From Streptomyces sp. LBL (GTDB taxonomy: Bacteria; Actinomycetota; Actinomycetes; Streptomycetales; Streptomycetaceae): a stretch of DNA of 64,000 nt. The translations under genes and the position numbers were made by a program. Below are positions 5,770-13,712 of this stretch, piece by piece. Under the pieces are notes generated by a model. The model saw only the letters and a program-made list of their open reading frames with translations. It did no database searches and had not been told where the DNA came from. The stretch lies in contig NZ_JARXYX010000001.1 of NCBI RefSeq assembly GCF_029893585.1, positions 248,001-312,000 on the forward strand. The letters are read 5' to 3'. The first letter of the stretch is position 1, and the number at the start of each line of letters is the position of its first letter.

Positions 5770-8571
5770 TCAGGGCAGTTTCTGCTCAGCCCAGATGACC
5801 TTGCCCGTCGCGGTGTACCGGGTGCCCCAGCGCTCGGTGAGCTGGGCGACCAGGAAGAGGCCCCGTCCGCCCTCGTCCGTCATGGCCGCGTACCGCAGAT
5901 GGGGTGAGGTGCTGCTGCTGTCGAAGACCTCGCAGATCAGGGTGCGGTCGTACAGCACGCGGACGCGGATGGGGTCGCCGCCGTAGCGGATCGCGTTGGT
6001 GACGAGCTCGCTCAGGATCAGCTCGGTGGTGAACGTCAGCTCCTCCAGGCCCCATCGGGCCAGCCGACGGCTCACCCAGGCCCGTACCCCGGACACGGCC
6101 GCGGGGTCGACCGGCACCTGCCATTCCGCGACCCGGTCGGACGCGAGGGCCCGGGTGCGCGCCACGATCAGCGCGACGTCGTCGATGGGCTTGGCCGGCA
6201 AATGGGAGTCGAGGACGGTCCGGCAGGTGTCCTCGGGCGAGGGGCCGGCCCGCTCCAGCGCCTCGCGCAGCAGCTCGAGACCCACGTCGATGTCGTGCTC
6301 CCGGTCCTCGACGAGCCCGTCCGTGTAGAGCACCAGCCGACTGCCCTCGGCGAGTTCGAGATCGACCGTCTCGAACGGCAGGCCGCCGAGCCCGAGCGGG
6401 GGACTGGCCGGCACGTCCGGGAACTCCACGCTGCCGTCGGGGTGGATCAGGGCGGGCGGCGGATGGCCGGCCCGGGCGACCGTGCACAGCCGGGAGACCG
6501 GATCGTAGACGGCGTACAGGCAGGTCGCGCCGGTGACCGGGGCGCTCGTGTCCTCCTCCGTCTCGTCCTGGTCGATACGGGAGACCAACTCGTCCAGGAG
6601 GGCGAGCAGTTCCTCGGGCGGGAGGTCCAGCGCGGAGAAGTTGTGCACCGCCGTGCGCAGCCGTCCCATGGTGGCCGCCGCGTGCAGCCCGTGCCCGACG
6701 ACGTCCCCCACCACCAGCGCCACCCGGGCGCCGGACAGCGGCAGCACGTCGAACCAGTCGCCGCCCACGCCCGCCTGCGCGGGCAGGTACCGGTAGGCGA
6801 TCTCCAAAGCGTTCTGCTCGGGCAGGGTGCGCGGCAGCAGACTGCGCTGCAGTGCCACCGCCATACTGTGCTCGCGGGTGTAGCGGCGCGCGTTGTCGAT
6901 GGAGACGGCGGCCCGCGCCACCAGTTCCTCGGCGAGGGCCATCTCCTCCATGTCGAACGGATCGGGCTTCTCCGACCGCCAGAAGCTCACCACCCCCAGC
7001 ACCAGACTGCCCGCCCGCAGCGGCACCATGATCAGCGAGTGGATGCCGTACTGAACCACCTGGGCGGAGCGTTCGAGGTTCTGTGCCTGCCAGTCCGTCG
7101 CCTCACTCAGCCGCGGCTCGACGGTGGGTTGCCCCGTGCCGAGGCCGCGCGTCTGCGGAACCGAGTCGACGATCCGGAACTGCTCGCCCACCGGATACAG
7201 CGGCGCGTCCTTGCGGATCCCGCTCATCGCCGTTCGGCGCAGACTCCTCGCCGCTTCCGGCTGGCCACCGCTGAGCACCGAGTCGAACAGGTCCACGGTG
7301 GCGAAGTCCGCGAACCGGGGCACGGCCAGCTCCGCCAGTTCCTCGGCGGTACGGGTCACGTCCAGGCTGGTCCCGATGGCCACCCCGGCGTCGTACAGCA
7401 TGTTGAGGCGCTCCCGGGCCGCCTCCGCCCGGCCGGACAGGGCCCGCAGCTCCGTGGAGTCGCGCAGGGTGGCGACCGTGCCGGGCGGGCCGCCCTGGCT
7501 GTCCGTGGTCCGCTGGTTGATCGCCAGCAGCCGGTCCTTGACCAGACGCACCTCGTCGGTGGCGACCCGGCCGGAGGCCAGCAGACCGACCGTGTCGGGC
7601 GGGAGGGCGAGGTCGCGCACATGTCGGCCCTCGGCGTCGGCGGGCAGGTCGAGCAGCCGGTGCGCCTCGTCGTTGGCCAGCAGCAGCGTGCCGTCGTCGC
7701 CGACGATCAGCACGCCCTCCCGTACGGCATGCAGCACCGCGTCGTGGTGCTCGTACATACGGGTCATCTCGTGCGGGCCCAGGCCGTGCGTCTGGCGCAG
7801 CAGACGCCGGCTCACCAGCGCGGTGCCCGCCGTGGCCAGGGCGAGACCGGCCGCGGCGGCGATCAGCACCAGCGGCATCTGCCGGTTGGCGGCCCCGCCG
7901 ATCTTCGCCGTCGTGATCCCCGCCGACACCAGGCCCACGACCTTGCCGTCGTCCGCCCTGACGGGAACCACGGCCTGCACCAGCGGGCCGAGGGTGCCGT
8001 CGATCGACTCGGTGAGGGTGTGCCCGGCCAGCGCCGGGGCGAGGGTGCCGACGAACTTCTTGCCGATACGGTCCGGCTTCGGGTGGGTGTAGCGGACGCC
8101 GTCGGTGTTCATGACGACGATGAAGTCGACCTTCGTGGCCCGGCGGGCCGCCTCGGCCCGGGGTTGCAGGACCGCCGAGGGGTCGGGGCCGCTCAGCGCC
8201 CCGGCGGTGCCCGGCGCGTTCGCGAACGCCTCGGCGACGGCGATCGAACGGTCGCGGGCCTCGGTGCTGCTGTCGCGCCGGGCCTGCAGCACCAGCGCGG
8301 CCACGGCGGCCACGACCAGCAGCAGCACGATCACCACATGCAGGACGAACACCTGTCCGGCGACGCTGCGTCCGCTGAGCGCGGCCCGCAGCCCCGACGC
8401 CGGTTCCCGCCGTGTCCTGTCGGCGCCGCGCGGCCCGGCGGGCGGACCACCCGACGTCGGCCGGGCCCGGTGCTCGTGCACCCCAGGGGCGCGGTAGCGC
8501 GCATGTCGAGGGCGCTTACCGCTGGGACGACGGGTCGACCGGGCTCCGGATCGACCCAAGAGCCGGGCCAT
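5770..8571 (-). CDS. Membrane sensor: cache, PAS, GAF, SpoIIE PP2C phosphatase and HATPase domains
   Basis: 933 residues. Two membrane helices (about 76-95 and 235-255) bracket an extracellular single-cache domain like those of CitA/DcuS sensors (F-I-V-V-M-N-T-D-G-V-R-Y-T-H-P). A PAS domain (E-G-V-L-I-V-G-D-D-G-T-L-L-L-A-N), a GAF domain, a SpoIIE-type PP2C domain with G-G-D-W-F-D-V-L and V-G-D-V-V-G-H-G, and a C-terminal anti-sigma-like ATPase domain (E-L-V-T-N-A-I-R-Y) follow. Such proteins sense a ligand and act on partner-switching networks, dephosphorylating anti-anti-sigma factors and phosphorylating or binding sigma regulators. No STAS partner lies nearby. The N-terminal ~60 residues are R/P-rich and the ribosome site before the ATG is poor, so the true start may be further in. 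Confidence 0.88.
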   Translation of the reverse strand: MARLLGRSGARSTRRPSGKRPRHARYRAPGVHEHRARPTSGGPPAGPRGADRTRREPASGLRAALSGRSVAGQVFVLHVVIVLLLVVAAVAALVLQARRDSSTEARDRSIAVAEAFANAPGTAGALSGPDPSAVLQPRAEAARRATKVDFIVVMNTDGVRYTHPKPDRIGKKFVGTLAPALAGHTLTESIDGTLGPLVQAVVPVRADDGKVVGLVSAGITTAKIGGAANRQMPLVLIAAAAGLALATAGTALVSRRLLRQTHGLGPHEMTRMYEHHDAVLHAVREGVLIVGDDGTLLLANDEAHRLLDLPADAEGRHVRDLALPPDTVGLLASGRVATDEVRLVKDRLLAINQRTTDSQGGPPGTVATLRDSTELRALSGRAEAARERLNMLYDAGVAIGTSLDVTRTAEELAELAVPRFADFATVDLFDSVLSGGQPEAARSLRRTAMSGIRKDAPLYPVGEQFRIVDSVPQTRGLGTGQPTVEPRLSEATDWQAQNLERSAQVVQYGIHSLIMVPLRAGSLVLGVVSFWRSEKPDPFDMEEMALAEELVARAAVSIDNARRYTREHSMAVALQRSLLPRTLPEQNALEIAYRYLPAQAGVGGDWFDVLPLSGARVALVVGDVVGHGLHAAATMGRLRTAVHNFSALDLPPEELLALLDELVSRIDQDETEEDTSAPVTGATCLYAVYDPVSRLCTVARAGHPPPALIHPDGSVEFPDVPASPPLGLGGLPFETVDLELAEGSRLVLYTDGLVEDREHDIDVGLELLREALERAGPSPEDTCRTVLDSHLPAKPIDDVALIVARTRALASDRVAEWQVPVDPAAVSGVRAWVSRRLARWGLEELTFTTELILSELVTNAIRYGGDPIRVRVLYDRTLICEVFDSSSTSPHLRYAAMTDEGGRGLFLVAQLTERWGTRYTATGKVIWAEQKLP

Positions 8572-8804
8572 GTGCCATGTCTACACTGCCGCGTCCCGGG
8601 AGGCGAGGGGCGTCACACGGCGTGACAGGCCGAGCCCCTGTCACCGGGCCCCTGGGCCGGTCGGCTGGGCCGGTCGGCGACCGGCTGCCCGTATGCCCGC
8701 GTGCCCGCGTGCTGTGTCCTGCTCTTCCCGGCTGCCCCGTTTGCGCCGGGTGCGAGCGAGCAGTCGATCTCGCGGTACCGGTGCACGGCGAAAAAGGAGC
8801 ACTC

Positions 8805-9369
8805 ATGTCGGCCGCTGAGCCAGATTTCCTGGAGGGCGCTGCCGACCCGGCGGCGGTCAAACGCCGTGCTGATGCTGGTCGTGAACCAGGTGGGCCGGCT
8901 CTCCGACCGGCTGGGCCGCAAGAACCTGCTGATGGCCGGGATGCTCGGTTTCCTCGTGCTGTCCGTCCCGGCGTTCCTGCTGGTGGGACAGGGCAGCCTG
9001 GTGGCCGTGGCGCGCGGCATGCTCCCGCTCGGCCTGTCGCTGGTGTGCCTGCTCGGCACCATGTCGGCGGCGCTGCCCGCCCTCTTCCCGACCCAGGTGC
9101 GCTACGGCGCCCTGTCCGTCGGCTACAACCTGTCCACCTCCCTCTTCGGCGGCACGACCCCGCTGGTGATCACCGCGCTGATCTCGGCCACCGGAAGCGA
9201 GCTGCTGCCCGCGTTCTACTCCATGGCCGCGGCCCTGGTCGGCACCGTCGCCGTCGCCTGCATGAAGGAGACGGCCGGCAAGCCGCTGGCGGGCTCCCCG
9301 CCCTCCGTCGCGACACCGCAGGAGGCGGCCGACCTGGTGGAGAGCCAGGCGCCGGCGCCACGCTTCTGA
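8805..9369 (+). pseudogene. MFS transporter (metabolite:H+ symporter/ProP type) with internal deletion and frameshift
   Basis: An intact ribosome site (AAGGAG) and ATG start M-S-A-A-E-P-D-F-L-E-G-A-A-D-P-A-A-V-K-R, the usual N-terminus of ProP-like symporters. At about 8863-8873 the sequence jumps, in another frame, to V-L-M-L-V-V-N-Q-V-G-R-L-S-D-R-L-G-R-K-N, the second cytoplasmic loop of the same transporter, and then continues through the last transmembrane helices to a normal end. Roughly 230-250 residues (helices 1 to about 7) are missing. The coding quality of both parts points to a recent deletion. It cannot work as a transporter. Confidence 0.75.
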
Positions 9370-9548
9370 GCCGTGGCGGGACGCGGGCGCGTACTTCCCC
9401 CTCGGCTCCCGCAGCCGGCGCACGGCTCGGCTCGCCCCGCAACACGGACTGCTCCGCTGGGGCGTCGACTTCACACGGATGGCGCTCCCGCTGAGAGACC
9501 CGGCCGAGGATGCGGTCTCCTGAGGACAGCCGTCGAAGGAGATGTCCC

Positions 9549-9755
9549 ATGTACGAAATGTGCGTAGGCCCCGAGACGAAGACGGGCGCGTTGGTGTGGC
9601 ACGTGGTCGAGCGGCGCCAGGGCAACAGCCTGTGCGGTGCCGATCTGTCCGGTACCCCACGGGCCGACCAGTCGGAAACCGACCGTCACTGTCTGCCCTG
9701 TATGGCCAGATTCCAGGAGTCTCTGGAAACCGGCACCGGTGCAGGGGCGAACTGA
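9549..9755 (+). CDS. Small Cys-containing hypothetical protein
   Basis: 68 residues starting M-Y-E-M-C-V-G-P-E-T-K-T-G-A-L-V-W-H. Four cysteines, including a C-L-P-C pair near the end and an earlier L-C-G-A, suggest a small metal-binding fold. The phrase W-H-V-V-E-R-R-Q-G-N-S-L-C-G reads like short Streptomyces proteins of unknown role. GGAG precedes the ATG by about eight bases. No signal peptide. A strong hairpin follows the stop. Confidence 0.65.
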   Translation: MYEMCVGPETKTGALVWHVVERRQGNSLCGADLSGTPRADQSETDRHCLPCMARFQESLETGTGAGAN

Positions 9756-9787
9756 CCGGGCGGAGAGGACGGGCAGCCCGAGCCGGA

Positions 9788-9831
9788 CCGGCCGGGTGGC
9801 AGCGCGGTGAGCCGCGGTGCCACCCGGCCGG
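9788..9831. terminator. Bidirectional hairpin terminator between convergent genes
   Basis: CCGGCCGGGTGGCA (9788-9801) pairs perfectly with TGCCACCCGGCCGG (9818-9831). A further 5-bp inner stem closes on TGAG. It separates the convergent small-protein and mannosidase genes. Confidence 0.8.
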
Positions 9832-9838
9832 CCTCGTC

Positions 9839-12268
9839 CTACCGCGGCAGCCGGGCCGGGTCGGTCGCCCACCGGGTGTCGGGCTGCTCCGCCAGGCGGA
9901 AGGCGATGGTCCCGCCGGAGCGGGTCAGCCGCGGCCCCACCCAGGACATGTCGTGAACGCGGCCGTCGAGTCGTACCGCGCCGACGTACTGGTGGGTGGC
10001 GTCGGCGGCCGGCGCCTCGATCGTGATGTCGGTGCCGCCCGGCCGGTCCAGGACGGCCCTGGTGAACACCGGCGCACCCAGCAGGAGGTTCGCGCTGCCC
10101 GGCGTCTGGGGGTACAGGCCGAGGCACGAGAGGACGTACCAGGCGGACATGGTGCCCAGGTCGTCGTTGCCCGGCAGGCCCGAGGGCCCGGTGCCGTAGA
10201 CCGTGTCCAGGATCTGCCGGACCGTCGCCTGCGTCCGCCACGGCCGGCCCAGCGCGTTGTAGAGCCAGGGCGCGTGGATGCCGGGCTCGTTGGTGGGGTC
10301 GTAGCGCAGCGGGTCCCCGCCGCGCACGGACCAGGAGCCGTCCGGGCGGTGGAAGAAGCCGTCCAGCCGGGCCGCCGCCCGCTCCCGGCCGCCCATCGCC
10401 TCGGCGAGCCCCCGCACGTCCTGCGGGACCATCCAGGTGTAGGTGGCGCTGGTGCCCTGGGCGAAACCGACGTCGGTGCCCGGGGTGAACGGGGTCTTCC
10501 AGGAGCCGTCGAGGTTGCGGGCCTGGATGTAGCCGCCCTCCGCGGTCGCGTCGGGGTTGAAGACGTTGCGCCACCAGGAGCCGCGCTCGGCGAGGACCTC
10601 GGCCTCCGTGTCCCGTCCGAGCAGCCGCGCCCAGGAGGCGAGCGCGGAGTCGGCGACGGCGTCCTCCAGGGTCTCGGCGGCCCCGCCCCAGCAGTGGCAC
10701 ACGTCCTGAGCCGCGTAGTGGGAGCTCAGGTACTGGGTCAGATTGGGGCGTTGGCCCGCGCACTGGCCCGGGCACCCGGCGTCCGACAGCCCGTCGGGGT
10801 GAGGCACGGTCGCCTGGCGCACGAGGGAGTCGAAGGCGCCCTCGTAGTCGAAGTTGCGCACCCCCATGGCGTAGAACGTGGCCAGGGTCGCCGCGGACGG
10901 GTCGCCGGTCATGACGTGGGTCGCGCCGCTGAGGTGCACCCAGCGGTCCCAGACCCCGCCGTTCTGCCGGGCGAAGTTGTACAGGGACTGGGCGAAGTCT
11001 CCCGCGACCCTCGGTTTCAGCAGGGCCAGCAGCTGGATCTGGGCCCGGTACTGGTCCCAGCCGGAGAAGTTGCTGTACTGCGCGCCCTGCCGGGGCGTCA
11101 CCCGGTGCACGGACTGGTCCATGCCCCAGTAGCGGCCGTCCGTGTCGCTGATCAGGTTCGGCTGCTGGAAGGAATGGTAGAGCGCCGTGGAGAAGGCCGT
11201 ACGGCGGGCCTCGGTACCGCCCTCGACGCGTACGGAATCCAGCTCGCGGTCCCACGCGCGGGCACCGGCCTGCGCCACCCGGTCGACGTCGGAGTGGGGC
11301 GGTATCTCCGCGCGGAGGTTGCTCTCGGCGCCGGCCTGACTGACGTAGGAGATGCCGATCCGCATGCGGACATCGTTGTCGGCACTGGTGTCGAAGCCGA
11401 CCCAGCCGCCGGATCCACGTCCCGCGCGGTCCGCCCCGGTCGCGTACCCCTCGCCGCCGGACGCGGACGTCGCGCCGGGGGAGAGGCTGCCGTCCTTCCA
11501 GGTGCCGACCGAGGAGAAGGCGCGGTCGAAGCTCGCGCTGAAGTACAGCTTGTAGTAGCTCTTGCGGTTGTTGACGCCCCCGTTGGCCCGGCGCCCGCAG
11601 AAGGCCCCGGTGTGCACCCAGCCGGTCACCTTGCGGTGGACGGCGTCGATGTCGACGCGCGCGTTCTCGCTGCCGTTCAGGGAGTTGGAGACCCGGAACA
11701 GCAGGTTCGCGGGCCGGTCGCCCGGGAAGGTGAAGTCGGCGACGCCCGCGCGCTTGCTGACGGCCAGGTCCGCCGCGGCGCCGGAGGCGAGGCCGAGGGT
11801 GTAACGGCCGGGCGTGGCCTTCTCGTCGGCGTGGCTGAAGTCGGCGGCGTAGACGGCGTCCTTGGTGTCCGCGGACGGCGAGGAGGTGACGTCACCGACG
11901 AACGGCATGATCGGCACGTCGCCCGCGGCACCGGGGTTGCAGCCGGCGCCGTTGACGTGGGTCAGGCTCAGGCCCCGGATGCGCTTGGTGTCGTACTGGT
12001 ATCCGTTGGCCGCGCCGGTGCTGGTCTGGTCGCCGGTCGTACTGGTGGGGGACCAGGCGATCATGCCGAACGGAAGGGTGGCGCCCGGGTAGGTGTTGCC
12101 GCCGTTCGCCGACCCGATCAGCGGGTCCACGGAGGCGGAGGGCCGCGCCGGGGCCTGGCTCGTCGCGAGAGCGGGGAGAGGGGTGCTCGCGGCCAGGGCG
12201 GTGGTGAGCAGCAAGGCTGCTGAACGGACGGCGATACGTCTGGTGGCGCGCACTCGGTGACGGCGCAT
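9839..12268 (-). CDS. Secreted glycoside hydrolase family 92 (alpha-mannosidase)
   Basis: 809 residues. Family members are calcium-dependent exo-acting alpha-mannosidases that trim mannans or N-glycans. A Sec signal (A-A-L-L-L-T-T-A-L-A-A-S-T-P-L-P-A-L-A) comes first. The beta-sandwich domain opens with V-D-P-L-I-G-S-A-N-G-G-N-T-Y-P-G-A and L-P-F-G-M-I. The catalytic domain has Y-S-N-F-S-G-W-D-Q-Y-R and the hallmark G-N-D-D-L-G-T-M-S-A-W-Y-V-L-S. The length is normal for the family. The ATG at 12268 starts a basic signal n-region (M-R-R-H-R-V); its spacing to AAGGG is long, and a GTG at 12280 is an alternative. Two copies of GTCCAGCGGGAGTT lie just upstream. Confidence 0.92.
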   Translation of the reverse strand: MRRHRVRATRRIAVRSAALLLTTALAASTPLPALATSQAPARPSASVDPLIGSANGGNTYPGATLPFGMIAWSPTSTTGDQTSTGAANGYQYDTKRIRGLSLTHVNGAGCNPGAAGDVPIMPFVGDVTSSPSADTKDAVYAADFSHADEKATPGRYTLGLASGAAADLAVSKRAGVADFTFPGDRPANLLFRVSNSLNGSENARVDIDAVHRKVTGWVHTGAFCGRRANGGVNNRKSYYKLYFSASFDRAFSSVGTWKDGSLSPGATSASGGEGYATGADRAGRGSGGWVGFDTSADNDVRMRIGISYVSQAGAESNLRAEIPPHSDVDRVAQAGARAWDRELDSVRVEGGTEARRTAFSTALYHSFQQPNLISDTDGRYWGMDQSVHRVTPRQGAQYSNFSGWDQYRAQIQLLALLKPRVAGDFAQSLYNFARQNGGVWDRWVHLSGATHVMTGDPSAATLATFYAMGVRNFDYEGAFDSLVRQATVPHPDGLSDAGCPGQCAGQRPNLTQYLSSHYAAQDVCHCWGGAAETLEDAVADSALASWARLLGRDTEAEVLAERGSWWRNVFNPDATAEGGYIQARNLDGSWKTPFTPGTDVGFAQGTSATYTWMVPQDVRGLAEAMGGRERAAARLDGFFHRPDGSWSVRGGDPLRYDPTNEPGIHAPWLYNALGRPWRTQATVRQILDTVYGTGPSGLPGNDDLGTMSAWYVLSCLGLYPQTPGSANLLLGAPVFTRAVLDRPGGTDITIEAPAADATHQYVGAVRLDGRVHDMSWVGPRLTRSGGTIAFRLAEQPDTRWATDPARLPR

Positions 12269-12554
12269 CGGTGGGTTCACCCTTCGTCGGCGGGAGTTCG
12301 GCCCGGAGTCCAGCGGGAGTTCCGCCGGAGTTCGGCCGGAGTCCAGCGGGAGTTGAGGGGCGCGCACCGCGTCGCAGCGTGCCGCCCTCGGGCCGGGCGC
12401 AACGGTACGAGCCCGCCCCGGGTGACGGAAGAGGCGCTCACGTCGCTTTGATGAAGGTGGGATGAACGTCCTTGGCGGGACGGCTGAGGCTACGGGCTGG
12501 TTAAGTTGTCCTCAAGACTTGATGGACACCCGGTGAGCTCTTCATGATGAAACC

Positions 12555-12956
12555 ATGACGACAGGCTTGCGGGCCATGACCCGACTGGCGGACTGGCCGG
12601 ACCTCGTGGAGGCCCGGCCCAGTTGCGGCAGGGGCAGTGCCCTGCGCTCCGAGGGCGCCGAGATCGCGCACTTCCATTCGGACCGGATGGCTGACGTGCA
12701 TCTGTCGGCACCGGCGATCTGGCGGCTGAGACGCGACCTGAACGGCTCGACCGCTCTTCGCCTGGTGCCGGGTTCCGCCTGGGTGACCGTCCGGCTGGAG
12801 TGCGAGTCGGACATCGATCTTCTGATGACGCTGGTGAGCGTCGCCCTCAAGGCCCATCAGCGAGGCCCGGCCGGTGATCCTGCCCCGGCGGGGGCCGGTG
12901 ACCCGGCCCCCGCCGCGCGCTGCAACGACCGTCGTTGTGTCGCGATCACGTGCTGA
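12555..12956 (+). CDS. DUF5519 (so-called luciferase-domain) protein
   Basis: 133 residues. The core H-S-D-R-M-A-D-V-H-L-S, I-W-R-L-R-R-D-L, R-L-V-P-G-S-A-W-V-T-V-R-L and the final L-M-T-L-V-S-V-A-L-K-A-H match the DUF5519 pattern. Databases often label it luciferase-domain, but I know of no demonstrated enzymatic activity. Soluble, no signal. The last ~25 residues are a low-complexity G/P/A tail whose DNA forms a terminator-like hairpin, so the true domain ends near residue 105. It converges on the lamin-tail gene. Confidence 0.75.
   Translation: MTTGLRAMTRLADWPDLVEARPSCGRGSALRSEGAEIAHFHSDRMADVHLSAPAIWRLRRDLNGSTALRLVPGSAWVTVRLECESDIDLLMTLVSVALKAHQRGPAGDPAPAGAGDPAPAARCNDRRCVAITC
12887..12914. 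terminator. Hairpin inside the 3' end of the DUF5519 gene
   Basis: GGCGGGGGCCGG pairs perfectly with CCGGCCCCCGCC around loop TGAC. It lies within the low-complexity tail codons and may terminate both convergent transcripts. Confidence 0.45.
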
Positions 12957-12974
12957 GGAGCCGGTTACGCTCCG

Positions 12975-13472
12975 TCAGCCGTGGAAGTTCACATAGCCGT
13001 TGCGGTCGCGGTCGGAGCCGCTCTTCGTGTACGCGTGCACGTCGGCCCGGCTGCCGGAGGGCTTGTAGAAGTAGATCGTGTCCTTGTCGTTGTTCCATAT
13101 GAAGTTGCAGTTCTGGCGGTAGACGACGTTCTTGGCGTCCGAGTCGGTGCCCTTGCCGCCGCGCAGCTTCACATAGTCGCCGGGCTCCAGCGAGTGACTG
13201 GCGGTGAAGGTGAAACGGTTGCCGGTGGCGTCCTTGACGACATATCCCTTGAGGTTCACGGTCGTCGAGGACGAGTAGTTCTTGATCGTCAGGTACTCGT
13301 CCTTGGTGTTGCCGGTCCTGCAGTTGTTGGAGTCCGAGCCGGGCGCGTCGTACTGAACTCCCTTGAGCTTCAGGGCCGATGTGTACTCGGCGGCCTGGGC
13401 CGGCGCGGCCGCCAGGGCGGCTATCAGTCCGGCGGCGGTGGCGGAAGCGGCCAGGACATGGCGCATACGCAT
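12975..13472 (-). CDS. Secreted lamin-tail-domain protein
   Basis: 165 residues with a Sec signal peptide cleaved near A-Q-A-A-E. The mature part is a single Ig-like lamin tail domain: L-K-G-V-Q-Y-D-A-P-G, then E-Y-L-T-I-K-N, L-K-G-Y-V-V-K-D, L-E-P-G-D-Y-V-K-L, F-I-W-N-N-D-K-D-T-I and D-V-H-A-Y. In bacteria these domains occur on secreted nucleases and surface proteins, but here the domain stands alone. GGGGGGAA sits about six bases before the ATG. Function unknown. Confidence 0.88.
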   Translation of the reverse strand: MRMRHVLAASATAAGLIAALAAAPAQAAEYTSALKLKGVQYDAPGSDSNNCRTGNTKDEYLTIKNYSSSTTVNLKGYVVKDATGNRFTFTASHSLEPGDYVKLRGGKGTDSDAKNVVYRQNCNFIWNNDKDTIYFYKPSGSRADVHAYTKSGSDRDRNGYVNFHG

Positions 13473-13575
13473 GGAAATTCCCCCCAGTGGTGTGAACAGA
13501 GCGCATGGAGCTTACCTCTTTGGTGAAGAGAGTGTGATGTGACTGTGTGGAACATGTGAAGTGAGCTGTTACGTG

Positions 13576-13680
13576 CCGGGCGGGGCACCCATGAGACCGG
13601 GCGGGGCACCCATGAGACCGGGCGGGATACCCATGAGGCCCGGCGGGATACCCATGACGCCGGTCGGGATACCCATGAGG
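13576..13680. repeat. Tandem array of five 21-bp units
   Basis: Five uninterrupted 21-base units with consensus CCGGGCGGGRYACCCATGAG plus one base. Units 1 and 2 are identical and units 3-5 diverge slightly. The array ends 32 bases before the exporter start. Because 21 is a multiple of three, it can be read as seven-residue repeats on both strands (P-G-G-A-P-M-R on plus), but no independent coding evidence was found. Confidence 0.85.
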
Positions 13681-13712
13681 GGGAGACAGGCCGACAGCGG
13701 AGAGGAGCCCGG

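Noticed and set aside
6202..8625. A plus-strand open frame of about 800 codons
   Set aside because: Antisense shadow of the sensor phosphatase.
8612..8643. Two short inverted repeats (GTCAC...GTGAC and TGACAGG...CCTGTCA) upstream of the MFS relic
   Set aside because: Arms are short for this GC content and they flank no recognisable promoter; not strong enough to call an operator.
9542..12223. A plus-strand open frame of about 890 codons
   Set aside because: Antisense shadow of the GH92 mannosidase.
13576..13680. Possible CRISPR-like array
   Set aside because: Units are contiguous without spacers and there are no cas genes; it is a simple tandem repeat.
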